From positions 1 through 56,745 of the forward strand of contig JALHNX010000009.1 of assembly GCA_022843305.1 (NCBI GenBank): a stretch of 56,745 bases of DNA, given 5' to 3'. A program made the translations under genes and the position numbers. The stretch is from Pyrinomonadaceae bacterium (GTDB lineage: Bacteria > Acidobacteriota > Blastocatellia > Pyrinomonadales > Pyrinomonadaceae). Under the pieces are notes generated by a model. The model did not search any database. It was not told where the DNA came from and saw nothing but the letters and a program-made list of their open reading frames with translations. Below, in pieces: positions 17,589 to 27,420 of the stretch (position 1 is the first letter of the stretch; each line of letters starts with the position of its first letter).

Positions 17589-19505
17589 TCATTCCGGCAA
17601 ACCGGCGCGTCTGAATAAATCGGCAAAGCGCGAATCGGAACGCAGCGGGTCGAATTGACGGCTGGTTTTGACAAACACCATTTCGGCACTGCGTTCATTA
17701 AAAGCCCTTTCCAGACGTTTAAAGGCTTCTTCCTTTTCTCCGAGCGCGACGTAATAAATCGCCAGAAACGCCGAAGAAACATATTCGCCGCGCGATTCTT
17801 TCGCCAACTCGCTCTGCAATTTCTTTCGATAAAATTCGCGCAGCCCCGATTTGGCGGCGGATTGGCGAAAAGCCGTGATTTTTTCGGGCGTTTCGCCGTA
17901 TAACTGCATCACCTTCGCCCGCTCTTCGATCGCCGCCGTTTCGTTTCCGACAACTTCAAAAGCGACCGCCCGATGTTCGCGCGCCATTATAAAATTCGGG
18001 TCCAGTTCAAGCGTTTTTTCCCATTGCCGAAAGGCTTCTTCATTGCGGTTCGCGACGAAAAAGATCATTGCTTTGTCGGTGTTGATAACCAAATTGAGCG
18101 GGTCTAATTCGCCGGCGCGTTCGATTGCCGCGACGGCTTCATCATTGCGTCCCGCAACCAGAAAACTAAAAGCCTGCACATGATGGGCGCGGGCAGAGCG
18201 CGGATTGAGTTCGACAGCGCGGGCGATTTCGCGTTCGGCTTCCGTCCAATTCCATTCGAGTTGATAAACATTTGTCAGTGCCGTGTGTGCTTCCGCCAGC
18301 GTGTCGTCCAATTCGAGAGCTTTCAGCGCGGCGGTTTTCGCTTTCGGCAGAACTTCCTTCGCCGGAAAAGGCACGTGCCAGATGCCTTGCAGATAACTTT
18401 CCGACAAACCGGCAAAGGCGGGCGCGAAATTTCCGTCGAGCGCAACCGCCTTTTCGTAATATTCGATGCTTTTTTTAATGCCTTCGCCGGTGCGCTTGTT
18501 CCAATGAAAACGACCTTGCAGATAGGCTTGATAAGCGTCGGAATTTTTGGTGTAGCGGCGCGGATTCTGCGCGATTAAGCCGCACAATTCCGCGCCGAGT
18601 TCGTTGGCGACGTTGCAGGAAATAATGTCCTGTAGTTCGAACGACTGATTTAACGGACGCTCAAAATCCCGGCTTGTCCATAAAATCCTGCCGTCCTTCG
18701 CGTTGATGAGCCGCACATTGACGCTCAGCAAATCGCCTTTTTTTTGCAGACTGCCTTCCAAAAAAGATTCGATCTTTAGTTTTTCGGCAATTTCCGGCGC
18801 GTTTATTTCCTTGTTCTTGAACGTAAAGGTCGAACTGCGCGAAATTATTTTCAGTTCGGGAATGCGCGACAATTCCGTGATGATGCTTTCGGTCACGCCG
18901 TCGCTCAGAAAATCGTTCGCCGCGTCGCCCGTCAGATTTTTCAGAGGCAACACGGCAATCGAATGTTTTTCAGCCTTTTTCCCGGACGGATTTTCGCTTT
19001 TTGCCGAAACATTATTCGTTTTTTGCCGAAACGCCAAAAACCCGAAAGCAACCAGCGAAATCAGGCAAACCGCCGAAATCGTCAACAAAACGTAACGCGG
19101 TTTTTGGGGTTCGGCGGCGGTAATTCTTTTTTTTTCTTTTTCTTTTTCAGGCTCAACGGCAATCACATCGCCGATAAAACGATACCCGCTTCCGTAGCGT
19201 GTTTCGATAAAACGCGGCGGTTTTTCCAGATCGTTCAAAGCCTTGCGAAGCGCACCGATTGTTTTGCGGAGCGCGTCGTCATAAACGTCGTGTCCGTCCC
19301 AGAATTTTTCCAAAAGCTCGTCGCGGCTGACGATTCGTTGGCGGTTTTCGACCAGATACGAGAGAACATTGAACGGGCGTTTCGGCAGGTGAATTTCGCG
19401 CCCGTTTTCGGACAAAATCCTCATTCCGGCATCGAGCCGAAAGTCGCCGAAAATAAAACTTTTCCGCGAATGTTCTGCGTTCATTTCATATTCCAAATCG
19501 GGCAA
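17589..19505 (-). CDS. Membrane-anchored winged-helix regulator with TolB-like and TPR domains
   Basis: This 638-residue protein has an OmpR/CadC-type winged-helix DNA-binding domain (about 17-112, with DDALRKTIGALRKAL and RYGSGYRF). A transmembrane helix (138-160), a TolB-like or FlgO-like domain (about 181-290, SIAVLPLKNLTGD and LSDGVTESI) and TPR repeats to the end follow. This CadC-like arrangement places the DNA-binding part in the cytoplasm and the sensor outside. An alternative start at Met8 (MNAEHSRKS) is possible. The C-terminal module strongly resembles that of the kinase at 50192. Its target is unknown; it is divergent from the giant RHS gene, which is a candidate. Confidence 0.87.
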   Translation of the reverse strand: MPDLEYEMNAEHSRKSFIFGDFRLDAGMRILSENGREIHLPKRPFNVLSYLVENRQRIVSRDELLEKFWDGHDVYDDALRKTIGALRKALNDLEKPPRFIETRYGSGYRFIGDVIAVEPEKEKEKKRITAAEPQKPRYVLLTISAVCLISLVAFGFLAFRQKTNNVSAKSENPSGKKAEKHSIAVLPLKNLTGDAANDFLSDGVTESIITELSRIPELKIISRSSTFTFKNKEINAPEIAEKLKIESFLEGSLQKKGDLLSVNVRLINAKDGRILWTSRDFERPLNQSFELQDIISCNVANELGAELCGLIAQNPRRYTKNSDAYQAYLQGRFHWNKRTGEGIKKSIEYYEKAVALDGNFAPAFAGLSESYLQGIWHVPFPAKEVLPKAKTAALKALELDDTLAEAHTALTNVYQLEWNWTEAEREIARAVELNPRSARAHHVQAFSFLVAGRNDEAVAAIERAGELDPLNLVINTDKAMIFFVANRNEEAFRQWEKTLELDPNFIMAREHRAVAFEVVGNETAAIEERAKVMQLYGETPEKITAFRQSAAKSGLREFYRKKLQSELAKESRGEYVSSAFLAIYYVALGEKEEAFKRLERAFNERSAEMVFVKTSRQFDPLRSDSRFADLFRRAGLPE

Positions 19506-19665
19506 CGTGGTAATTTCCGTTTTTTTTCCGTTTTTTTTCCAGATTTTTCGACCGGCACGCCGTAAAATTCCGTCTTCAAATATTTTTTTGTTAATTATAA
19601 ACCCGATTTAGGCTTGTCCAAAATTGACGCGCCCGATTTAAGGAAATTTTAAAGGAGTAGTTGGT

Positions 19666-22600
19666 ATGAAAGATTTCAAAAAACGTGCTTTTCGGTTCAG
19701 TTTCGGTCTGCGGATTTTCATCGTTTTGATGTCGCTTTTTTTAATCGGTTTTGCCTTGTTTCAATTTCCGACGCGGGCTTCAAAAAATCTAAAAAGCTCT
19801 GAGAATCTCTTTCAAAACAATGCTTTGCTAAAGTATTCCGACTTTACATTCGAAACCAAAACCGATGGCAGCACACTCGAACTGCAATCCGTCAACGGTG
19901 AATTTCCCGCGTCTTTTTTGCTTGATTTTCACGCCCTAACCGGCAAATTGCTGATTTCTTCGGAAACAAAACTCGAACTTTTTTCAAAAACCGTGCGAAA
20001 AGAATTTATTTCAAACGAACTTTTTTCAAATCTCGTCAAACCGCAAAGCCTCGTCGCAGTGCGCGAAAAAACCGCTCATTTCGCGGTCGGCGAAGTCTTT
20101 CTGGGCTTTGAAAACGGCACGATTTTGCACGTTTCGGCAAACGGTTCGCAAACCCGAAAAATCAAACTTCCGCGTGAAAAATCGGCAGTCGGCGGTTTAG
20201 TTGTTGATAATACAAGTGTTTTCGGTGGCGATTTGATTGGCGCAACGGTTGACGGCAAAATTTGGCGTATTAATAAATCGGGCGAAAGCCGTTTTTTGAC
20301 CGATTTAAACGCGCCGCTCAAAGGATTAGCGATAATTCCGAACAATTTCGAGCGTTTCGGCGCGCTTGCCGGAAAGCTCATCGTCGGCGCACCCGTTCAA
20401 CGCGGCATTTTTGCGATTGACGAAAACGCGCAGACGATTTTTTTCCCGCTCGACATCAAACCGCAAGATATTGATTTTATCGAAAAAGACACAAATCTTT
20501 TTGCGGTTTCGACCGAAAAAAATAAACTTTTCAGCCTTGCCGCGAAAAATTTAAAGGATCGCTCGGGTGATCTTTTAATCGCTTCCGCAGAATCTAAAGA
20601 GCTTTTTTTTCTGCGGTTTAACGGAACGAATTTTCAAGTTTCGACCGTTAAAATCAACGAACAAATCAATCAAATAACCTTTGCGCCGATTGATTTTGAA
20701 GAAAACGCGGGCGGCTGCGTAACGTCGCTTTCGCAAACCGAAAACGTTCTTCAATGGGAAGGCGAATTCGGCAGTTTTAACATCATCGCGCCTTCAAACT
20801 GCAACTGGACGGCGGCGAGCGGTGCGGCTTGGCTGACCGTCGTTTCGGGACAAAACGGCACGGGCAACGGGACGGTTCAATATTTTGTCGCCAAAAACGG
20901 TACGAACATTTTGCGCGACGCAAATATTACGGTTGATGCGTTGGCGCATCGCGTCCGCCAATCGAAAAAAGACGGATTACGCTGTAATGCGGGCGCAGAT
21001 GCGGGCAATCAGAACATCGGCGCGGCAGGCGCGAACGGCTCAATTTCAATTACCGGCAAGCCGGATTGCGCGTGGAAGGCAGAGTCCGACAGCAGTTGGC
21101 TGACCTTAACGGGTAATATTTTCGGCGCGGGCGACGGCACGGTTTCGTTTACCGCCGTAACTAATTTCACGGCAAACACACGGGTTGCAAGAGTTTCATT
21201 CGCCGCCGGCACGGCAACCGTTACGCAAGCCCCGAATCTTGCGCCGACGGTCAACGCCGGAAGCGACCAAACCATTTCATTACCGAACACCGCGAGTTTA
21301 AAGGGAAGCGCGTCCGATGACGGAATCGGCAATCCCGTCACGGTTTCGTGGAGCAAGATCAGCGGCGACGAAAGCGTTCTTTTCAGCGGCGCAAATAATC
21401 TCACGACAACCGCGATCTTCAGCAAAGAAGGCGTTTATGTTTTGCGCCTGACGGCAAGCGACGGTTATCTGACGGCGACTGACGATGTTCAAATCACCGT
21501 CAATCCTGATCCGATTCCGCCGCCGCCCGACCCGACAACAACCGCGCCGCCGATCAATCCGACCGTGGCAACCAATCCGTTTGACGCAACGAAATTTCTT
21601 TACACGGGCGCAAATCCGATTCAGACGGGCGTTGCGCCCGATGCAATCAAAGAAACCAGCGTCGCCGTTTTGCGTGGAAAAGTTGAAGGCAAAAACGGTC
21701 AGCCGATTCCGAAAGTAAAAATCACGATTGCCGATCATCCCGAACTCGGTCAGACTTTATCCCGCGCCGATGGGATGTTCGATCTGGTCGTCAACGGCGG
21801 CGGCGAACTTTCCGTAAAATATGAAAAACCCGGTTTTATTCCCGTTCAAAGAATCGAAAAAGCCGATTGGCAGGATTACGAAGCGGTCGAAACGGTCGTG
21901 ATGATTCCGCACGACGACAATGTAACTTTTATAGATTTGAATTCAAGCACGCCGATTCAAGTTGCTCAAAGCGGTTTGATAACAGATTCGGACGGCACAC
22001 GGCGTTCGAGGCTTTTCTTTAAACAAGGCACAACTGCGACGATGACTCTGCCGGACAATTCGACGCAGAATTTGTCTGTTTTGAACGTTCGTTCAAGCGA
22101 ATTTACGGTCGGCGCAAACGGTGCGGAAACGATGCCCGCCGATCTTCCGCCTTTGAGTGCATACACTTACGCCGCATCTTACACGGTTGATGAAGCCGTT
22201 GCGGTTGGCGCGACCGAAGTTACATTTAATCAGCCCGTTATTCAATACAACGAAAACTTTTTACATTTTCCGGTCGGAATTAATGTTCCGTCCGGTGCTT
22301 TGGACGAAGAAACCGGAATTTGGATGCCTTCGCAAAACGGGCGCGTCGTTAAAATTCTTTCGATCACGAACGGCGTAGCCAATCTCGATCTGGACGGAAG
22401 CGGAAATCCGGCTGATGACACGGCATATAACGCGCTCGGCATCAATTTGGCTGAACGCGAACAGCTTGCCGCGCTTTACGCTGTCAATCAAAGTTTGTGG
22501 CGCGTTCCGGTCATTCATTTTTCAGCATGGGATTCCAATTTCGCTTTCGGTCCGCCCTCAGACGGTGGACCGCCGAACGGCGGCAACGCATCCGGCGGCG

Positions 22601-25600
22601 GAAACGGTCCCGGTGGAAGCGGCTGTCCGAACGGCTCGAATGAAAGCGACGGCTGCATTATCGGAATCGAAGACCAGCGTTTGAGCGAGGAAATTGATGT
22701 TGTCGGCACGCCTTTTTTCCTACGTTACGACAGTACGCGCCCGCGCGGAAACGCAGCGAATTACACGGCACGAATTCCTCTGAGCGGCGCGACTTTGCCC
22801 GGACCCGTGACGCGCATCGAATTAAAAGTAACGATTGCCGGACAGATGCACGAATTCACATTTCCTGCCCAACCGAATCAAATCACGAGTTTTACTTGGG
22901 ACGGCAAAGATGCTTACGGACGCACGCTGCAAGGACAGCAGGAAGTAACGATTGACATCGGCAACGTCTATAACGGTGTTTATCAAAACACCCCGAACTT
23001 CGGTTATAACGGCAACGGTGTTCCGATTACGGTCAACACGCGGCAGGAAATCACGATTCATCGTGTTCAAAAATTGCTGCTCGGTTCTTACACCGCGCCG
23101 CAGGAATCTCTGGGCGGCTGGAGTCTGAGCGAGCATCACGCTTACGATCCCGTCGGGCAAAAACTTTATGAAGGTAACGGGAAACAGCGCAATGTGCAGA
23201 CTGTGAGCAACAAGATCGAAACTTTCGGCGGCGGATTAAGAGGGTTTTTCGGCGACGGCGGACAAGTGCGCGATGCGCGATTTACAGACCCTTACGGTGT
23301 GGCAGTTGCGCCGGACGGCAGCGTTTATATAGCCGATTCGGGAAATGCCCGTATTCGCAAAGTTACGCCGGACGGAATTGTCACAACTTTCGCCGGGAAC
23401 GGCGGCGGCTGTAACCCGGCGAATTTCCCTTGCGGCGACGGCGGTCCGGCGGCAAACGCTTCTTTTGGCAGTGTTATCAGAGTCGCCGTTGCGCCTGACA
23501 ATAGTATTTACATCGGCGGCGGACGAAATATCTGGCGGATAACGACGAGTGGTATTTTCCGACGCGTTGCGGGTTTGGCTCTTGACGGTTTCAGCGGCGA
23601 CGGCGGACAAGCGCGAGATGCTCAAATAAGCAATGCAACCCGATTTTTTCCGGCGTCGGACGGCAGTGTTTATGTCAGCGATATGCTCAATCAGCGAATT
23701 CGCCGGATTGATCCGAACGGCATTATCACGACCATTGCCGGAACAGGAACCGCGGGATTCAGCGGCGACGGCGGACAAGCGACAAATGCTCAAATCAATT
23801 TCCCCGGCGATATTGTCGCCGACGACGACGGCAATGTTTATTTTATAGACCAAGACAACAACCGAATCCGAAAAATCGCGCCTGACGGGATTATTTCGAC
23901 TTACGCCGGAACAGGAACTTTCGGAAGTTCGCCCGACGGCTTACCTGCTTTGCAAACGAATTTTATCTTTCGCGCCGCCAATCAGATTGAATCCGGCTCA
24001 ATGTCGCTCGCGCCGGACGGCTCGATTTATGTCGTTTCCTACGTTTTCCCGAGCGGCGGACGCATTCGCCGTATCAGAGCGGACGGCATTGTTGAAGGAG
24101 TTGCCGGAAACGGACAAATCGGCGGACAGGGCGACGGCGGACCGGCTTTGCAGTCACAGATGCGTTTAAGTTCAATCGGACTCGCGCCGAACGGCGATAT
24201 TTACTCGGTCGGCGGTTTCACATTCGATTTTGATACAGCCAGCATCCGCAAAATTTCTTCGCCTCTGCCGAGTTTCAACGGTTCGCAAATCGCCATTCCT
24301 TCCGACGACGGCACACGGCTTTTTCAGTTCGACGCTCAAGGACGGCATCTCAGCACGATCAACACGCTGACGAATGCGACGGTTTTTACCTTTAATTATG
24401 ACAGTCCGGGGCGATTAACGAGCGTTGTTGACGGCGACAGTAATACGACAACCATCAAGCGCGACGGTTCGGGAAATCCGACGGGAATTCGCTCGCCTTA
24501 CGATCAATTAACAACTTTTACACGCGACGCAAACGGTTTTCTGGCTACGATCACAAACCCGAACAGCGAACAATATCAATTCACATACGACGCGGGCGGT
24601 TTGATGCAGACGACGCGCGATCCGCGCAATAATCTGAATACTTTTACCTATAACGCGCTCGGGCAGCTCATCCGCGACGACGATCCGGCAACAGGTTTTC
24701 AAACTCTGACACGCACCGATCAAGGCGTGAATTTCACCGTGACGCATAATACGACGCTTAATCGGCAGGCGGCTTTTCAAATCAACAATCTATCGAACGG
24801 CGACCGTCAACGCATCAACTCTCTGCCCGACGGCACGCAGACAAATTTGCTCGAACGCGGCAGAGGCATCAATACTTTCACGCAACCGGACGGCACGGTA
24901 ACAACCGAAACAAAAAGCGGCGACCCGCGTTGGAAATTGCAAGCACCGATTACGACCAACACAACTGTTGCCACGCCAAACGGCTTGAATTTCAATGCGA
25001 GCTTTACGCGGACAGCAACGCTCGCAACACCTGGCAACCCTTTAAGTCTGACCATGCAAACAGACACGCGCAATATCAACGGGCGAATTTACACGAGCGT
25101 CTTTACGGCATCGAATAAAACTTTTGCTCTCACCACGCCGCAGAATCGTCAATCCACAGCCGTTATTGACTCGCAAGGGCGAATCACAAATTATCTTTAC
25201 GCTGATCTTAATCCGTTTGAATTGACTTATGATACTCGCGGACGGCTTTCGACTTTTAACGAAGGCACGGGCGAACAGGCGCGAATTTTCAATCTTTCAT
25301 ATAACACGGCGGGATTTCTTTCGTCGTTTACGAATCCGCTCAATCAAACGACGAATCTTGTTTACGATCCGGCTGGTCGCATTAAGCAGCAAACGCTTCC
25401 CGACGCTCGCAATATCGCATTTGCTTACGATGCCGAAGGAAATCTCACGTCGCTGACTCCGCCGAGCCGTCCGGCTCACATCTTTACTTATAATGCAATC
25501 AATCTGGTTTCGTCTTACGCTGCGCCGAACATTGGCGGAAACAGCACGACCGTTTACGAATATAATCTTGACCGCGACCTGACGCGAATCACACGCCCCG

Positions 25601-27276
25601 ATGCGCTTCAAATCAACTATGCTTACGACAACGCGGGGCGTTTGCAAACTCTGACTGTTCCGAATGGTAATTACGGTTTTGTTTATAGCCCGACGACAGG
25701 TTTGCTCAATAGTATAACCGCGCCTGACAGCGGCATTTTGGCTTTTCAATACGATGGCTTTCTGCAAACGCGGCAGACCTGGACGGGAACAATCGCAGGC
25801 AATGTTTCACGAACCTTCGATAACAATTTCCGTGTTGCGTCGCAGAGCGTCAATGGCGGAAACACGATTAATTTTTCTTACGACAATGATAATTTGTTGA
25901 CCGGCGCGGGCAATCTGACGCTCACGCGCAACCCTCAAAACGGTTTGTTGTCAGGTTCGACGCTTAATAATGTGACGGATACTTTTACTTACAACGGCTT
26001 TGCCGAACCGACAAATTACAACGCCAAGTTTAATACGACAAATCTTTATGACGTAAATTACACATACGACAAACTCGGTCGCATTACGCAAAAAACCGAA
26101 ACCATCGGCGGAGTTTCGACCGTCTTCGTATATGGCTACGATTCAACCGGAAGATTGACAACCGTTACGCTTAACGGCGCACCGCAGCCGATGGTTATTT
26201 ATGGTTACGACAACAACGACAACCGCACAAGCATCGATCTTAGCGGTATCATTACCAATGCGTCTTACGACAATCAAGATCGCTTAACGAACTACGGCGC
26301 GACCGTTTATAATTACACCGCCAACGGTGAACTCCAAAGCAAAACAATCGGCGCGAACACAACTCAATACAGTTATGATGTGATTGGAAATTTAAGAAAC
26401 GTAATCTTACCCGACGGAACACAAATCGAATATCTGATTGACGGACAAGATCGACGCATCGGCAAAAAAATCAACGGGACTTTGACGCAAGGCTTTTTGT
26501 ATCAAGACCAACTCGAACCCGTTGCCGAACTCGATGCAAGCAATAATATCGTCAGCCGTTTTGTTTACGGAACTCGTGCCAACACGCCCGATTATATGAT
26601 TAAAAACGGTGTCATCTATCGCCTCATCACCGATCAAGCCGGAAGCGTGCGTCTGGTTGTTGATGCCGCGACGGGCAACATCGCGCAGCGCATTGATTAC
26701 GACGAATTCGGCGTTGTTCTAACGGACACAAATCCAAACTTTCAGCCATTCGGTTTCGCGGGCGGACTTTACGACACGCAAACGAGGCTGACGCGATTCG
26801 GCGCACGGGATTACGACGCTGAAACCGGACGCTGGACGGCAAAAGACCCGATTTTGTCGGATAGTAACCAGACTAACTTTTATGTATATGTTTTTTGCGA
26901 TCCAATCAACTTAAGAGATTCAAATGGTTTACAAGCGGTTCAAGGTTCAGGTGGTTTTGGCGGAAGCAATATAGGCTCAAGTGGTTTCGGCGGAAGCAAT
27001 ACGGGTTCGAGTGGTTTTGGCGGAAGTAATATGGGATCGGGCGGTTTTGGCGGAGAAATGCAAATACCAACAGGCATCAGTGAAGGAAATTTCGATAGAA
27101 ATCAGCAAACACCGCGATGTCCGATTCCCAGTAATAATCCCCCAAACAATCCTCCGAATAATGAGCCGCCAACTTCTGTATATCCGCCCTATGAATCACC
27201 TTTTGGGGGATCATACAATCCTCCTTATACTGATTCAAATATTATCGTAATACCGATGTCTGGTCCTTACTATTAA
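19666..27276 (+). CDS. Giant secreted BACON/PKD/NHL/RHS-repeat protein
   Basis: This 2536-residue protein has a strong ribosome site (AAAGGAG) and an N-terminal signal-anchor. From there the domains are two BACON-like beta domains (about 350-525), a PKD-like domain (about 526-617), a carboxypeptidase-regulatory-like domain (about 665-730), and a six-bladed-type NHL propeller region (about 1180-1540). Dozens of RHS/YD repeats follow, ending in the RHS core motif near GRWTAKDPI (about 2395). RHS shells enclose toxins or act as surface adhesins. Here the tip after the core is a Gly-rich 10-residue tandem repeat and a Pro/Asn-rich tail, with no recognisable toxin, and no immunity gene follows. 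The tip is visibly more AT-rich than the core. Confidence 0.9.
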   Translation: MKDFKKRAFRFSFGLRIFIVLMSLFLIGFALFQFPTRASKNLKSSENLFQNNALLKYSDFTFETKTDGSTLELQSVNGEFPASFLLDFHALTGKLLISSETKLELFSKTVRKEFISNELFSNLVKPQSLVAVREKTAHFAVGEVFLGFENGTILHVSANGSQTRKIKLPREKSAVGGLVVDNTSVFGGDLIGATVDGKIWRINKSGESRFLTDLNAPLKGLAIIPNNFERFGALAGKLIVGAPVQRGIFAIDENAQTIFFPLDIKPQDIDFIEKDTNLFAVSTEKNKLFSLAAKNLKDRSGDLLIASAESKELFFLRFNGTNFQVSTVKINEQINQITFAPIDFEENAGGCVTSLSQTENVLQWEGEFGSFNIIAPSNCNWTAASGAAWLTVVSGQNGTGNGTVQYFVAKNGTNILRDANITVDALAHRVRQSKKDGLRCNAGADAGNQNIGAAGANGSISITGKPDCAWKAESDSSWLTLTGNIFGAGDGTVSFTAVTNFTANTRVARVSFAAGTATVTQAPNLAPTVNAGSDQTISLPNTASLKGSASDDGIGNPVTVSWSKISGDESVLFSGANNLTTTAIFSKEGVYVLRLTASDGYLTATDDVQITVNPDPIPPPPDPTTTAPPINPTVATNPFDATKFLYTGANPIQTGVAPDAIKETSVAVLRGKVEGKNGQPIPKVKITIADHPELGQTLSRADGMFDLVVNGGGELSVKYEKPGFIPVQRIEKADWQDYEAVETVVMIPHDDNVTFIDLNSSTPIQVAQSGLITDSDGTRRSRLFFKQGTTATMTLPDNSTQNLSVLNVRSSEFTVGANGAETMPADLPPLSAYTYAASYTVDEAVAVGATEVTFNQPVIQYNENFLHFPVGINVPSGALDEETGIWMPSQNGRVVKILSITNGVANLDLDGSGNPADDTAYNALGINLAEREQLAALYAVNQSLWRVPVIHFSAWDSNFAFGPPSDGGPPNGGNASGGGNGPGGSGCPNGSNESDGCIIGIEDQRLSEEIDVVGTPFFLRYDSTRPRGNAANYTARIPLSGATLPGPVTRIELKVTIAGQMHEFTFPAQPNQITSFTWDGKDAYGRTLQGQQEVTIDIGNVYNGVYQNTPNFGYNGNGVPITVNTRQEITIHRVQKLLLGSYTAPQESLGGWSLSEHHAYDPVGQKLYEGNGKQRNVQTVSNKIETFGGGLRGFFGDGGQVRDARFTDPYGVAVAPDGSVYIADSGNARIRKVTPDGIVTTFAGNGGGCNPANFPCGDGGPAANASFGSVIRVAVAPDNSIYIGGGRNIWRITTSGIFRRVAGLALDGFSGDGGQARDAQISNATRFFPASDGSVYVSDMLNQRIRRIDPNGIITTIAGTGTAGFSGDGGQATNAQINFPGDIVADDDGNVYFIDQDNNRIRKIAPDGIISTYAGTGTFGSSPDGLPALQTNFIFRAANQIESGSMSLAPDGSIYVVSYVFPSGGRIRRIRADGIVEGVAGNGQIGGQGDGGPALQSQMRLSSIGLAPNGDIYSVGGFTFDFDTASIRKISSPLPSFNGSQIAIPSDDGTRLFQFDAQGRHLSTINTLTNATVFTFNYDSPGRLTSVVDGDSNTTTIKRDGSGNPTGIRSPYDQLTTFTRDANGFLATITNPNSEQYQFTYDAGGLMQTTRDPRNNLNTFTYNALGQLIRDDDPATGFQTLTRTDQGVNFTVTHNTTLNRQAAFQINNLSNGDRQRINSLPDGTQTNLLERGRGINTFTQPDGTVTTETKSGDPRWKLQAPITTNTTVATPNGLNFNASFTRTATLATPGNPLSLTMQTDTRNINGRIYTSVFTASNKTFALTTPQNRQSTAVIDSQGRITNYLYADLNPFELTYDTRGRLSTFNEGTGEQARIFNLSYNTAGFLSSFTNPLNQTTNLVYDPAGRIKQQTLPDARNIAFAYDAEGNLTSLTPPSRPAHIFTYNAINLVSSYAAPNIGGNSTTVYEYNLDRDLTRITRPDALQINYAYDNAGRLQTLTVPNGNYGFVYSPTTGLLNSITAPDSGILAFQYDGFLQTRQTWTGTIAGNVSRTFDNNFRVASQSVNGGNTINFSYDNDNLLTGAGNLTLTRNPQNGLLSGSTLNNVTDTFTYNGFAEPTNYNAKFNTTNLYDVNYTYDKLGRITQKTETIGGVSTVFVYGYDSTGRLTTVTLNGAPQPMVIYGYDNNDNRTSIDLSGIITNASYDNQDRLTNYGATVYNYTANGELQSKTIGANTTQYSYDVIGNLRNVILPDGTQIEYLIDGQDRRIGKKINGTLTQGFLYQDQLEPVAELDASNNIVSRFVYGTRANTPDYMIKNGVIYRLITDQAGSVRLVVDAATGNIAQRIDYDEFGVVLTDTNPNFQPFGFAGGLYDTQTRLTRFGARDYDAETGRWTAKDPILSDSNQTNFYVYVFCDPINLRDSNGLQAVQGSGGFGGSNIGSSGFGGSNTGSSGFGGSNMGSGGFGGEMQIPTGISEGNFDRNQQTPRCPIPSNNPPNNPPNNEPPTSVYPPYESPFGGSYNPPYTDSNIIVIPMSGPYY
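26944..27060 (+). repeat. 30-bp tandem repeats in the RHS tip
   Basis: Four in-frame copies encode the units GSGGFGGSNI, GSSGFGGSNT, GSSGFGGSNM and GSGGFGGEM. They lie directly after the RHS core, where polymorphic toxins usually carry a toxin domain. Confidence 0.8.
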
Positions 27277-27369
27277 GAGGGCTTCAAATATCATCAGGCG
27301 ACATCCCTTTTTACGGATGAGTGCGGCGTTATGAATGAATGTTAATTTTATCGGTTTTATTTAACCGTG

Positions 27370-27410
27370 AATAACGCCGCTTATTAATAAAAATTTGCGG
27401 CGTTATTTTT
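27370..27410 (+). terminator. Terminator of the RHS gene with an alternative pairing arm
   Basis: AATAACGCCGC (27370-27380) pairs with GCGGCGTTATT (27397-27407), followed by further T residues. A third segment GCGGCGTTAT (27323-27332) can pair with the same central arm, so two mutually exclusive hairpins are possible. Confidence 0.7.
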
Positions 27411-27420
27411 AACAGGTTAT

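Noticed and set aside
19666..27276. RHS gene considered as a polymorphic toxin with an immunity partner
   Set aside because: No toxin domain is recognisable after the core and the next gene is convergent leuS.
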